Below the pieces are notes generated by a model that saw only the letters and a program-made list of their open reading frames with translations, ran no database searches and was not told the origin of the DNA. Position numbers and translations under genes: made by a program. From Pegoplata infirma (taxonomy: Eukaryota > Arthropoda > Insecta > Diptera > Anthomyiidae): a stretch of 64,000 nucleotides of DNA. Within the stretch, counting starts at the first letter, position 1. Every line of letters starts with the position of its first letter. This document shows positions 34,201 through 45,599 of the stretch, one piece after another. The stretch covers positions 36,386,971-36,450,970 of the forward strand of contig OY992540.1 in assembly GCA_963921195.1 (NCBI GenBank), written 5' to 3'.

Positions 34201-36742
34201 GGAGTTGACCGCACCCCCTCCAAATTTAATGAAATTAAGTACTGGGGTTTACTTTAATAAAAAAGAGATTTTGCCAATTTTTCAGGCTTCTGGTCATTCC
34301 AGTATTCGAGATATTCGGTCTTGATAATTAACAAAATTGTATATATTTGACAAAAGTGTTTTGAGATAAATAAAGATAACTTGAAGAATAATAACAATAC
34401 AGGTCTCAGTCAAGTTGCAAATAATAGGTAATGAGACAGCCTTTACAATGACATTCCCCAAGATTTTTTTTGAAAAAGGTCAAAGTTCATTGGTTTTAAC
34501 CTTAATTTTTAGAGAGCTATATCTCAAAAAACGATATTTTTAAAATTTTGGAAAAAATATATGTTGTTAAGAATCACCTATACTACTTAAGTTTAAATTT
34601 TCAGGATGGAGTCTTCTTTGGAACATTTTATATTAATATAAACATTGTGACAGTTAAGAAAAAGCGGTGTAATTTCCCTTGGAAAAAAAATATATTTTTT
34701 TTCTCTTTGAAATTCTGGTACCAAAATTCATTTTTCTGAATCTTTTTGACGTGCTGAGTCCAAATATGACCTTTGAACTGGCCTATCGCTATTACTTTCC
34801 AATATATATGCACCTAAATATTAAAAAACACAGCAATAGCGTTTTAGCAATTTTCACACATTTATGTGCAGATATCTCGAAAACTAATAGCGATAGGCCA
34901 GTTCAAAGGTCATATTTGGACTCAGCACGTCAAAAACATTCAGAAAATCGAATTTTGGTACCAGAATTTCAAAGAGAAATTTTTTTTTTTTTTCCAAGGG
35001 AAATTACACCGCTATTTCTTTCCTGTCACAATGTTTCTATTAATATAAAAAGTTCCAATGAAGACTCCATCCTGAAAATTTAAACCTAAGTAGTATAGGT
35101 GATTCTTAACAACATATATTTTTTCCAAAATTTTAAAAATATCGGTTTTTGAGATATAGCTCTCCCAAAATTAAGGCTAAAACCAATGACCTTTGACCTT
35201 TTCAAAAAAAATCTTGGGGAACACCATTTTAAAGACTGTCTCATTACCTATTATTTGCAACCTGGCTGAGACCTGTATTGTTATTACTTTTCGAGTTATC
35301 TTTATTTATCTCAGAACACTTTTGTCAAATATATACGATTTTGCCAATTTTCAAGATCCCATATCTCGGGAAGGAAAACTACCAGAAGTCCAAAATTTTG
35401 GCACTATGATTTTTTTGTAAGGGCCCAACTATATTCCAAGTTTCATCAAATTCGAAAGGGGTGAGGTCAAATATGCTACTTTTTTCGGTTGAATTGAGGT
35501 GTTTTAACTCATGTACTACCAAGGTAGATTTATAAAGGTAATATTATAGTGACGTTAACGAAAACAATTTTCTTTAAAAATCATTTCAGTCGGCGAAAAC
35601 AACTTAAATGTTCAGTGCACACATTAACCAATTTAAACGCTTTTTAAGCCTTAGAAATTTTAGAAAACAACTAAATTATAAAAAAAATTTGGAAACTCAA
35701 ACGAAATACTTTTATTTTCCAAGACACAAATTGAAAAAAATTCAAATATTTTTAAGCATAACTAGTGTAGTGTGAACTCAAGTCATTTATGCCGAAAAAA
35801 ATATTTTTATTTCGTTTTGAAAATTCGTAAATATTATTATTTTAAAACAATTTGTCTAAAAACTTACTATGGAGGAAAAGTTAGGTTAGTGGATACTACC
35901 TTTTATAAATTAACCTTGTGTACTACTTTCTGTAACACATAAAAAAATCCTAAACAAAATTTATATTATTTTAAATTTTGTTTTATTTTTAGCTAAAATT
36001 TTACATAATAAACACAGTTTAAAGTGCCACGAAGAATTGCATAAAGAAACTCGAGAACGCAAAGTGGTTTGTCCTAAATGTGGCATCAAATATTATAATA
36101 AAAGATCTTTATATACACACATGAGAATCCATCAAGAAAACCGTCAAAAAAATTATAAGTGTGAATTTTGTGGTAACACATATTACCATCGAGGTGTTTT
36201 AAATGTTCACCGTCGTTTACATTTGGGACAAATGATACAGTGTACATTGTGTCCTAGACAATTTTATCGTCAAATCGATTTAGATAGGCATATGCCTAGA
36301 CACTCAGTTTCAACCGATGTAAAATTGAAAAGTGTTAGTTATTATTGAATATTTTTTAAATAATTAATAAGTTTTTTTTTTTAATTTTTTTTCGCATTTT
36401 ATCTTTTTAGTATAAATATGATGTGTATTGCAAATATTGCAACAAAAATGTTACTAGCAAACATTGGAAAGCTCACAAAGCAGCTCATCTTAATGAACCT
36501 CTACTGAAATGTACTATATGTGAAAAGGACTTTTTTAGCCGAAGATCGTAAGTTATTAAAACTTTCTAAACTTTACACAATTTTAACTTTTTTATTTTAT
36601 TTTTAGTTGCATCCGACATGTTAGACTTGTTCATAAAATACAAGATTTTGAAAATTTTTTAATGTATTATGAACCTAAAACTGTAGTACGCAGATCGCTT
36701 TTATTGTATAAGCAACAAGAAAATATAGTACGGCGAACTTAA
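31201..36742 (+). CDS. MADF-BESS-like C2H2 zinc-finger protein, gene 5
   Basis: Exons 31201..32410, 35993..36333, 36411..36547 and 36607..36742 join to 607 residues. Residues about 12-106 are a MADF domain (Myb/SANT-like DNA-binding module of insects): FIRECIRLYAKLPSLWN, a basic helix around KFNSLRTNFRKEL and closing LWYFDEFLFLL. Residues about 197-231 (FWAIELQKMEP to DILFEGQLGNL) look like the BESS-type interaction segment that follows MADF in many fly proteins. A long acidic stretch leads to MCSYC|S, then the same six-finger block, exon sites and phases as genes 1-4. Finger sequences (HLGQMIQCTLCPRQF, LNEPLLKC) are closest to gene 4. There is no ZAD. Likely a nuclear DNA-binding regulator with two DNA-binding modules. 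The 3.6-kb intron carries repeats. Confidence 0.88.
32430..32900. repeat. TTGTAATTCGAAGATT minisatellite in gene 5 intron
   Basis: Degenerate units related to the gene 1 intron array: forward from 32460 to 32700, reverse complement from 32720 to 32890, ending TTTAAATGGTGT, the complement of the family's ACACCATTT end. A foldback with a small centre near 32705. Confidence 0.65.
33573..33750. mobile_element. 178-bp hairpin MITE with CACCCAAAAAA ends
   Basis: CACCCAAAAAATATTAAAAA at 33573 faces TATATTTTTTTTGTGTG ending 33750, TA on each side. Inner arms AACCTATAAAGTG and TTTGGATAA pair with their complements. Same end type as 6594 and 48715. Confidence 0.75.
34169..35516. repeat. 1.35-kb near-perfect palindrome in gene 5 intron
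   Basis: Two arms of about 600 bp with a centre near 34800-34880. Examples: AACACCTCAATTCAACCGA at 34185 against TCGGTTGAATTGAGGTGTTT at 35486; GTGTAATTTCCCTTGGAAAA at 34668 against TTCCAAGGGAAATTACACC near 34991. ORFs inside are by-products of the palindrome. A transcribed intron would fold into a very long dsRNA. Confidence 0.85.
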
Positions 36743-37426
36743 AATTATACTTTTTTTTTTTCAACTATCAATAACAAGCAATTTTTGTACTCAATAATAA
36801 TAAAAAAAATCAAAAAAAAATGTTGATGACCAAAATTGGAGAATCAGATTGATGCTGTAAAGGTACCTTCAGACGACGCAATATTATGTACAATATGCAA
36901 TTATATAGATCGTGTGTGGGTTAGATTGACCATTGTACAATAGTACACTTCAATCCCCATTTCAAACAATTTTAAGTTTTGTAAAAATGGTTACAAAATC
37001 GGGTAATGTAATTTCATTCTTCTTTAGAACTTTAAAAATCGCCAACACGAAAATTTTAATTGATTTCTGTTTTCGAGATATTGCTAAATAAATTACACTA
37101 TTCGACACCAAAAATCTCTTGATTCCAAATCTGCCGTTTTTGAGGTATCGGCGTTAAAACAAAAAAAAAATAAAACTCCGCTGTTACGCACTTATATTCT
37201 TTTTAAATTAGACTAAAATTTTTAAACCCGAATATCTCAAAAACGGAACATGATAGAAAAATTTGGATTGCAGTTTTGGAATCAGGAGGTCTATTTTATA
37301 TGAAACCATGTCCAATTTTGTGGAAGCAACGTATAATAAATAACATTGGACCCCCCAAAAACGGTAGGTGTTACAAAAAAAAATGTAATCAGGAGAGCAA
37401 AAACTATAAGAATCAGTTGGATGTTA
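36743..37426. other. Gene 5 downstream flank with repeat pieces
   Basis: AATAAT runs follow the stop codon; no clear AATAAA signal. ACCTTCAGACGACGCAATAT at about 36863 is a fragment of the MITE at 27065. From 36960 to 37330 the sequence resembles the interior of the element at 23607-24711 (CTGTTTTCGAGATATTGCTA and CAGTTTTGGAATCAGGAGGT). Confidence 0.5.
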
Positions 37427-37592
37427 TACTGTATACAGACTTGCGTGATTTTAAAATCACTATGTGATTTTCCTTTGAACAAAATCACATAGTGATTTAC
37501 AAAATCATCTCAAATTGTACTAGCATAAAGAAAAATTGCAAAATCATCTCAACTTACCATGGTAAGTTCTTGTAGTGTGAACATGGCCTTAC
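37427..37592. mobile_element. Single copy of the TATACAGACTTGCGTGATTT MITE
   Basis: About 165 bp with internal inverted blocks such as AATCACTATGTGATTTTCC and AAATCACATAGTGATTT; the same unit is doubled head-to-head at 2976-3303. Confidence 0.75.
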
Positions 37593-37696
37593 CAAAACAT
37601 AATACCAAAAATATGTATCATTTTAGTACATTAAAGAATAAAAAAATGTTAAAGTAAACATTTCAAGAAATTTAAAGATTCATAAGAAGTTCAAAG

Positions 37697-37845
37697 TCCA
37701 GAGGGCTAATTATGTAACTTGATAATCGTCAATCGTCATCGTTAGCTCATTATTCTATTACCATAAAATGACACTATATGGTAATGGAATAACGATGGAA
37801 ACGATACGATTGACGACTATCAAGTTACATAATTACCCCCCTGCG
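37697..37845. repeat. Small hairpin element
   Basis: AGGGCTAATTATGTAACTTG at 37701 pairs with CAAGTTACATAATTACCCCC near 37822; inner arms around CGTCAATCGTC also pair. About 145 bp, probably a MITE. Confidence 0.6.
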
Positions 37846-37858
37846 CTCGGACCCAGGG

Positions 37859-38158
37859 CACAGACTAATACAGACTCGACAAATATGACAGGTGTCAAAA
37901 AAGTATTTTTTAACCATATGGTTAATGTTTTCAAATTATTCTACGAATTAGGTTAGAAAGAGAAAACTGATATAACGCGCCATAAGAAAAATGGATGCCA
38001 GATCGGTTTTTGTTGTTTCACTCACTCCTAAGTCGTAGAAAGTGTTGCCATGTTAGCGTAAAACGGACTAAAAACCGCTGTGTTTTCTCCTAAAATCGCT
38101 TAGATTTTCCCCATTTTTTCTTGCAAAACTCTACTGTCGAGTCTGTATTTAGTCTGTG
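37859..38158. mobile_element. 7-bp-duplication MITE, copy D
   Basis: 300 bp, CACAGACTAATACAGACTC to AGTCTGTG, flanked by CCCAGGG at 37852-37858 and 38159-38165. Near-identical to copy C. Confidence 0.92.
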
Positions 38159-38340
38159 CCCAGGGGATTAGAAAATGCAATTTTTTCGTCCCCCTCATTT
38201 TTTGTGGGCGTTCACGCAAAGTTTTTTTTACTTTATTTCTCTTTTTTTTATTTCTCTATGTTATTAGCCAAGTTTTTGTGTAAATACAACCCACCAAGTG
38301 TTTTTGCGTAAGTTAACCAAGTTTTTGTGTGTGTATGGGG

Positions 38341-38838
38341 CACTGTTGCCAAGTTGGAGGTTTTCCCGCTAAATCTAGCCCTTTTTGTTTGGTTTTAGCG
38401 GGGGAAAATTGGTTTTAGCGGGAACAGTGTTTTAGCGGGAAAATCTAGCGCTTTTTGTTTGGATTTAGTGGGAAAAATTTAGAGGTTTTTTTTCAATTTT
38501 TCTTTTTTTTTCAATCGAAAACGCCAAGTTTGTCGAGTTTTAGCGCTTTTTTTGTAACTTAGCGGTAGAATTTTATATTTTCCCGCTAAATTTTTTTCGG
38601 CGGTTTCTTGCGCGTTTTTAGTGAAAAGTCAATTTTCGTAGAAAAAATAATTTTGAGGTTTTTTTTTTAATTTTGCTTTTTTGTCAATCAAAAATGCCAA
38701 GTTTTTCGGTTTTTAGCGCTTTTTTTCGTAATTTAGCGGGAGAATTTTAAATTTTCCCCGCTAATTTATTTTTGGCGGTTTCTAGCGCTTTTTTAGTGAA
38801 ATTTAGAGGTTTTTGGTTAAAAATAGTTGGCAACAGTG
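38341..38838. mobile_element. hAT-like MITE with 8-bp target duplication upstream of UBE2S
   Basis: 498 bp. CACTGTTGCCAAGTTGG at 38341 and TTGGCAACAGTG ending 38838, flanked by GTATGGGG at 38333-38340 and 38839-38846. Interior is made of repeated TTTTAGCGGGAAAA and CTAGCGCTTTTT phrases. Ends and duplication length fit hAT elements. It lies about 580 bp before the UBE2S start. Confidence 0.88.
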
Positions 38839-39419
38839 GTATGGGGCTTCCTTAGTTTTTTCCTGCAGTTCCGCCTAAATTTCTAATACCACAATATTAT
38901 TTTTATTTTAAAACTTGGCAACTCTATTTACTAACAATGAAAAAAGAAAATCGAAAAACGAGACTCGATAACTCTTTCAACGTACTCTACACCAAACGAC
39001 AACAAATTGATTATCGAAAAATATTGTGTATTGAAAGAGTGTCTGTTCAGAATTATTTGCTTTATTTCAATAATAAAAAATTTTAATTTATTTAATTTTG
39101 TGTACAAAAATTTCAGTTTAAATTAACAATAACACTACTTTATATATATATGCATCCAAACAAATCAACAATAAGTAACAAGCAACGGTATAAATATACA
39201 ATAAAACAAAAATTTAACAGCAACAAAACAAAAGTACTACAGTTTTTAGTAGAAAATATAAGCTGAAGAGTATTGAAAAAAAGGACGTAAGGAAACCATC
39301 AAACACAACTTCATCAACAACAAAAAGAAGCAATCTGAACAGACATTTGTTGGTGTGCAAAAGAACAAACCACGACAAACAATACAATTTAAGTTTAATA
39401 AAAAAAAAAACTAGCAAAA

Positions 39420-42400
39420 ATGAGCTCGGTGAGTATAGCCAAAAAAAAAATGGGTTCTTTTAATGAAAACTTTTGTTTATTGTCGGGAGTCTGTTTTTTT
39501 GGCGGAATATTTAAATTTCTTATACAAAAATGCATTGCAGCAAACAGACGCGACACTCCAAAAAAAGTAATAACAAAACAAGTGAGAGTGTGTTATATTC
39601 GCTGAAAATTTGACAATGGAGATTTTGCGGGGAACCCGCAGGGAACGTTGGGAAAAACCTCCCCCGCTTGCGATAAAACGTTAAACACCTCATTTATTAC
39701 GATTTTTGCACTTGGGTTATACTATTTTATCTTTTATTTAAAAAAAATATACACACCCTGAAAAGGGGGCGGATCGAAAAAAGTAGCAGGACTTTAAATT
39801 TCTTCCGACATGAAAATGTTTTGTAAAAGCTCCAAAAAAAACTACGTTTTTCAGTGGTTGGATTAGTTCTCCAGGGCGCGAAACTTTTCCGCCTGCTCCG
39901 ATTTTGCCAATTTACGAACTTAACCAGCCTTTCACCATAATACACCTTTGTGATAAACTTTAGGAGTCTAGCTCATTTGGTTTTGACTGCATCTTGAAGA
40001 ACTTGACCAACCTTTAAAAAATGTCATTTCAATACCCTCCAATTGCCTCTACCGTATGGGGGTATACTCACTTTGTCATTCCGTGTGTAAAGCATTGTAA
40101 TATCGGTCGGGGACCCCATAAAGTATATTGTTGATCAATGATAGATTCTAAGATATCTCTTTTCCTAATGTTTATTAACGACCTACTCGGACTAACTATG
40201 AACCCTATCTATTGTTTTGCGGACGATAGCAATATTTGCCACTCTTATTCCTTCGACCATAGACCAAGCCAATCTAAGGTTGGGAACATGAGAAGGCACA
40301 TGGATAGCTCTCTTAACCTAGACCTATTAAAAATTTATTCTTGGGGTCACGAGAATAGAGTGGATTTTAATCCACATAAGACCCAATGTGCCCATCTAAC
40401 TCACAAGCGTCTTCAAAGGTTAGAGCCGCCTGTTTTATCCTTTGGTTGTGTTAACGTTAGGAAATCTGAAGCTTTTGATATTCTGGGTATGAAGATTCAG
40501 TGTGATGTCCCTTGGAATAAATACATATTCGAAGTGTCGAAAGAAGCGTTCAAGTGCTTAGGCTTTCTGAAACGGTGTAGGAGATATTTCACTCCAGCTG
40601 ATCTCCTAACAGTCTATACCACCTATATCCGACCTAAAATGGAATATAACTCTCATGTATGGGCAGGTGCTTCAACCTCAGCATTGGAATTACTTGACCG
40701 CGTACAGAGAAGAGCTTTAATGCTAATAGGGGCTGGGGTTACATCTGATTCCATTAATTCCTTGGAGCATCGTCGAAATGTGGGTTGTGTGTCCTTGTTC
40801 TATCGATTTTTCCACGGAAAGTGTTCTGCTGAGATGGGTAACCTCATCCCGGAGGTGCGTGTATTTAATCGAAATACGCGTATATCTAGCAGAGCTCATC
40901 CGTTTGTTGTTGATTGGACAACAGACCGCACAACACACTATAGAGAGAATTCCTTCTTTGGCCGAACTATACGTATGTGGAACAGACTTTCCGCCCACGT
41001 TTTTCCTGACACACATAACATTAGCAGATTCAAGTCAAATATCCATAAATACTACTCCCTCTTTCCTCCTTCCCACACCTATATTTCCTGATCTATACAC
41101 AATGCATTGCATTTATAAGGGGCATCCCCTGAGTATTGGTAAAAAAAAAAAAATCAGACCAGGGGAATAATAGTTTCCACTGAAGAACTAAAGCAACCTC
41201 AAAACGATAATTTTTTTTTAAAGATTTTTGGTATTTTTGTTAAACAAATGAAAAATTTTTATGTCAGTAGTTCAAAGTATATTCTACACTTGGACCAAGG
41301 GGATTAAAGATGTCATTTCATTCGCATTAGGAGGGTATTACACTTAACACTCTTACTTATTTTTTTTTTTGTATTAAACTTAACACTCTTACTTATTTTT
41401 TTTTTTGTAATTTGTTTAAGCAAATAAAATATTTTCAAAGTCCTGCACTTTGACTCGGAGAATTAGAAAATGTCTTTCATTTCGGCCATCCAACAGTGGG
41501 GCGACATGCACTATTTTTGTCAGAATTACTATGCAGCCTTCAATTCTTAAACGATTTGAAGTATTTTTTTGACACTTGTAGCTTATTAAATTTCGCATCG
41601 ACTTATCCAGCCAGAATTTTTAATTTAATTTTTTAATCTGTTTAAATTTGATTGCGAAAGTCAAAAAATGTGGTTTTGTTTTTTAGTATTTTGGCTGTAA
41701 AACGCTAAAAAGTTAACGGATCAAAATGATTATTGGCTTAACTTAAAGGCATTAATAATGGCTTTCATAGCTTGAGAAGTCGTATTTGCAATAACCTACT
41801 TCTTTTGTTGCAAAAATTGAGTTAATTTATGGCAGTATTGATTTTTTGGATAGCTATTACTGTATAACTTTTCTTAAGTACTTGTAATGATATTAATTTT
41901 TTTTTTTTTTTTAATAAAGAAATTTAAAGAAATTAATATTACAATTAATTTAAGCCAAAATGCACTTGAATTTATTTACTTTTGAACGTTTTACAGCTAA
42001 AAAACTAAAAAAATCAAATTTTTTTCACTTTTGAAAAATCAGTTTTGACTCCCCCAATTTTCAAAAATTGTTTTGTACGATATACATTAATCACCACGAG
42101 AAAAAGGGTATTTTTTGACCTGGGATCTTTAGATTGTGAACATAGATACACTATGGAGCCATTTAGGCATTCCCATTTACAGTTTTATTAAATTCCAAAA
42201 TCTCGCGATTTTATTCGCGATTTTCATTTTTCTTTCTTAGAATTGTGAAAAGTTTTTGATTTATAAATTTTTCATTGCGATTTGAGGCGTTTTTAAAGTT
42301 TAAGTGAATTTTTCGCCGCGAAAAACAGAGTACTAGACTTTAAGCGTAAAGCATAGTACTCAGTTCGATTTTAGCTAAGTAAGTTGTTTTTCACGTGAAA

Positions 42401-44400
42401 AAATTTTAAACGCCTAAAATCATAACAAAAACTATTAAAAACGAAAACTTTTAAATATTAGAAAAAAGAAACAATCAAAACAAATCTTAAATGTCCATTT
42501 TATTGCAAAAGAAATGCGGTTTTAGGTTGTAAGTGGCTGCTGACGTTTTACGTCAACACACGTAGACTCTGAGGTCCATTGTGATACTATACTTAAAATC
42601 ATTTTAATCGATCATTTTAAACGATTTCCCTATTTTAAAGCCGCGTTGCCAAAAATATTTTTTTTATATGGAGTTGACAGATTTTTTCACGTGAACACAA
42701 ACAACTTATGCACCTTTACGGAAAAAAAATCTGTCAAACTTCATATAGGGAAATTGTTAAAAAAGTTTTCACGCATATTTATTATAAAAGACAATTTAAA
42801 TTGCCGTAAAAAGTGACATTTCAGTTTTGTTAAGATTGTTTTTATATTAGAATTGTCAAAAGTTGTTGATTTATACATTTTTTAATACGATTTCAGTAGT
42901 TCAAAGTTAAAGTTAAATTTTCGCCGTGAAAATCCGAGTACTAGGCTTAAATATTTAAATTAATGAATCGAGAAATGAATGTGTGCTCCATCTTCCCTGC
43001 CGAATCCTCTCAATACGCACTGTAAAATTTTTGAGTTAATGTTTTTTAATTTCTTTAACATTTTGCAGGTTATTAAAGATTCGGCACAGCTGAATTTAAT
43101 GGTCTCACTTGTTTGATTTTTATTGTTATTCAGTGTATAATGCATCGAAATATCAGCCTAGGAGCCCACAGAGTACATATATTATTGATCTAAATCAACT
43201 CTAAGATCCATCTATCCTCTTAAAATAATAAACTAAAGCAACCTCTGAAAAACACACATATTTTTAATTATTTTTGTAATTTTGTTAAGCAAATGAAACA
43301 TCTTAAATTAGGAAGAATTTCAAAGTCCTGCGCTTGGACCAGCTTTGGACCCAGTATTCTAGAAAATTTTATTATCGTTTTTACGGAATTTTAAAGAAGA
43401 TCAATTGTAATTCGAAAAACTCTATTGTTATTCGAAAAAGATCAATTGTAATTCGAAAATATCAATTGTTATACGAAAAAGATTAATTGACATTTTTTTA
43501 CGAATTACAATTGAAATTTTCGAATTACAAGTAGAATCTTCGAAGTAAAAATGGAATTTTTGAATTACAAATGGAATCTCCGATTTGCAAGTAGAATCTT
43601 CGAATTCCAACTGAAATTAGAATTGTTTCAAATAAGTTCAAACAATAATTTTAAACTTCTTTAAAAAAATTCCACATACAATTCTTGAAAAAATCCAGAA
43701 TCATTTTCGGTCCATTAAAATATATTTTCCTAGAAAACACATTTCAATTTTAAAAATAATTTATTTTCATTCAAACTTATATTTAAATTTTTTTTTCCAG
43801 ATTTCTAATGTTGAAAATTTATCACCACAAACTATCCGACAAGTAATGAAGGAAATGCAGAGTATGGTTGAAAATCCCCTGGAGGGTATTAAAATACAAA
43901 TCAACGATGCTGATGTCACCGATATACAAGCTCTCATTGAGGGTCCAGCCGGTACTCCCTACAGTGGTGGTATGTTTCGGGCTAAATTAACATTGGGTAA
44001 AGACTTTCCACAATCGCCACCAAAAGCCTTTTTCATTACAAAAATCTTCCATCCTAATGTGGCGCCAAATGGTGAAATTTGTGTTAACACTTTGAAAAAA
44101 GATTGGAAACCCGATTTAGGTATAAAACACATTTTGTTAACCATAAAATGTCTTCTTATTGTGCCCAATGCAGAATCGGCTCTAAATGAAGAGGCTGGCA
44201 AAATGTTGCTAGAACGTTATGATGATTACTCACAAAGAGCTAAAATGATGACAGAAATACATGCGTTGGCAGCAAAAACAGCAGATTCCAAAGATGATGA
44301 TGGTCCATGTTCGAAAAAACATGCAGTAGATAAAAAGTTGCAGGACAAGAAAAAAGAAAAACTTATCAAAGAGAAAAAACGCATGCTAAAACGATTATGA
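39420..44400 (+). CDS. Ube2s: Ubiquitin-conjugating enzyme E2 S (Lys11-chain E2 of the APC/C)
   Basis: Two coding exons, 39420..39428 (ATG AGC TCG, then GTGAGT) and 43801..44400, give 202 residues. The second exon opens [15 protein letters not shown], matching the conserved UBE2S N-terminus, then the complete UBC fold: the HPN motif in KIFHPNV, catalytic Cys at about residue 97 in [12 protein letters not shown], and [21 protein letters not shown]. The C-terminal tail is Lys-rich and ends KKRMLKRL; in UBE2S such a tail docks to the anaphase-promoting complex, where the enzyme extends Lys11-linked ubiquitin chains on mitotic substrates (family knowledge). Length is usual for the family (human 222). 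Poly(A) signal AATAAA at 44614. The 4.4-kb intron holds a LINE and repeats. Reading frame is clean, so probably functional. Confidence 0.93.
40045..40154. repeat. Dispersed repeat copy split by a LINE (left part)
   Basis: ATGGGGGTATACTCACTTTG, then AATATCGGTCGGGGACCCCA and GATTCTAAGAT, cut where the LINE begins. Continuation after the LINE, at about 41157-41345: CAGACCAGGGGAATAATAG and GAAGAACTAAAGCAACCTC, also seen near 63784. Confidence 0.65.
40155..41156 (+). mobile_element. 5'-truncated non-LTR retrotransposon (LINE)
   Basis: An open frame to 41091 codes the C-terminal half of a LINE reverse transcriptase. FINDLL and the catalytic FADD box (CFADDSNI) come first, then thumb and C-terminal segments such as [15 protein letters not shown] and [15 protein letters not shown]. 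The 5' half (endonuclease, early RT motifs) is missing. An A-run at 41142-41154 after a short 3' UTR fits a poly(A) tail. It sits in a dispersed repeat inside the UBE2S intron, sense strand. The intact frame suggests recent insertion. The Met at 40138 is from the target, not a true start. Clade not certain (Jockey/CR1 group likely). Confidence 0.85.
41346..43384. other. UBE2S intron remainder
   Basis: No gene. A direct repeat pair about 600 bp apart (42231-42360 and 42843-42950) shares AAAGTTTTTGATTTATA-like sequence, ATTTTTCGCCG and GAGTACTAG. 43130-43370 resembles the dispersed AATATCGGTC family. AT-rich otherwise. Confidence 0.4.
43385..43620. repeat. TTGTAATTCGAAAA minisatellite in UBE2S intron
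   Basis: Forward units GATCAATTGTAATTCGAAAA to about 43490, then reverse-complement units (CGAATTACAAGTAGAATCTT) to 43620. Smaller foldback of the gene 1 intron family. Confidence 0.7.
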
Positions 44401-44823
44401 GTGACATTCCCCCACAGCACCAGCTAAACAGTTAGAAAAACACACACACACTGATTTTCTCTTAACATCAATAGAGCGCGCTGACTTTTTTTAAATAACC
44501 TACGCGTTGTGTTTAAAATTATTCATCCTGTTTATAAGTTTACCCAAACATCTGCAGAACACCTCAATTAAACTCATCAAAATCATCAAAACCTTTTTAA
44601 AGTTGGATCGATAAATAAATTCGTTAACTTAAAAAACAAACAATTGCACCATTCGTCAATTCACTTATGATTTTCTGATGATAGTCAGCTTTTACTATAT
44701 AACTAATATGATTTTTCCATTTATTTTATACATGGCTATTTCACTTTTAAATTTATAAAACCAACACAACATCATAATTATTATTTAAATTTTATTTAAA
44801 TTTTAATGTTTTTTCTCTTCATG

Positions 44824-45003
44824 TTATGCCTTTATGATACTTGCTTTTTTCAAGTTACTTGTTGCTGCATTTATTAGGGTTTTTCTATGGGAATTTCGAT
44901 AAATTCAAAATTTTTGGTTGAAGTTATCGAAATTTTTATAGAAAAACCCTAATAAATGCAGCAACAAGTAACTTGAAACAAGCAAGTATCATACGCACTT
45001 TAG
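44824..45003. mobile_element. Hairpin MITE with TATGATACTTG ends, copy 2 (intact)
   Basis: About 180 bp; CAAGTTACTTGTTGCTGCAT and complement, then AGGGTTTTTCTATGGGAATT with complement, loop near TTGGTTGAAGT. Provides the empty-site reference for copy 1 at 17545. It lies some 420 bp after the UBE2S stop codon. Confidence 0.8.
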
Positions 45004-45074
45004 TATTTACGTTTATATTTAATAAAAATAATTTTAAATTAATTTAAAAACAAAACTGTTTTTTTTTTAGAGAT

Positions 45075-45400
45075 TTACACCATTTACAGATGTAATTCGA
45101 AACAGATCAATCGTAATTCGAAGATTCTACTTGTAATTCAAAAATTCTACTTGCAATTTGAAAATTTCAATTGTAATTCGAAAAAGATCAATTGTTGTTC
45201 AAAAAAGATAAATTGTAATTGAAAAATATCGCTTGTGATTAAAAAACGATCAATTGTAATTTAAAATTGATCAATTGTAATTAAAAAAATCAATTGTAAT
45301 TCGAAAAATTTCAAGTATAGTTCGAAAAAGATCAATTGTAAATCAAAAATGTTGAACTGTAATTCAAAGACTCTAATTTTAATTCGTAAAAGATCATTTG
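45075..45400. repeat. GATCAATTGTAATTCGAAAA array, third large copy
   Basis: Begins ACACCATTTACAGATGTAAT at about 45077, the family end, and runs through degenerate ~20-bp units in forward orientation. Confidence 0.7.
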
Positions 45401-45599
45401 AAGAGCATATTAGAAAAACATGATAAGCCAAATTCTATTTTTTGTATTTTCTTCAAAATTGGACTTTGGTACGACTTTTAAACTCTAGATACTTGTAATT
45501 AGAGTTTAAGTAAAATTTTTGCCAAACATCTATCGATAGAAAACTACAAGAAGGCAAAACAAAAACAACAAACAATTAAAGTTTGCTTGTTTAGTTTTA

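Noticed and set aside
34679..35083. 134-codon ORF in the gene 5 intron
   Set aside because: It spans the centre of a large palindrome and carries no domain.
40723..41170. Extra ORFs overlapping the LINE
   Set aside because: They lie in other frames or on the opposite strand of the recognisable RT sequence.
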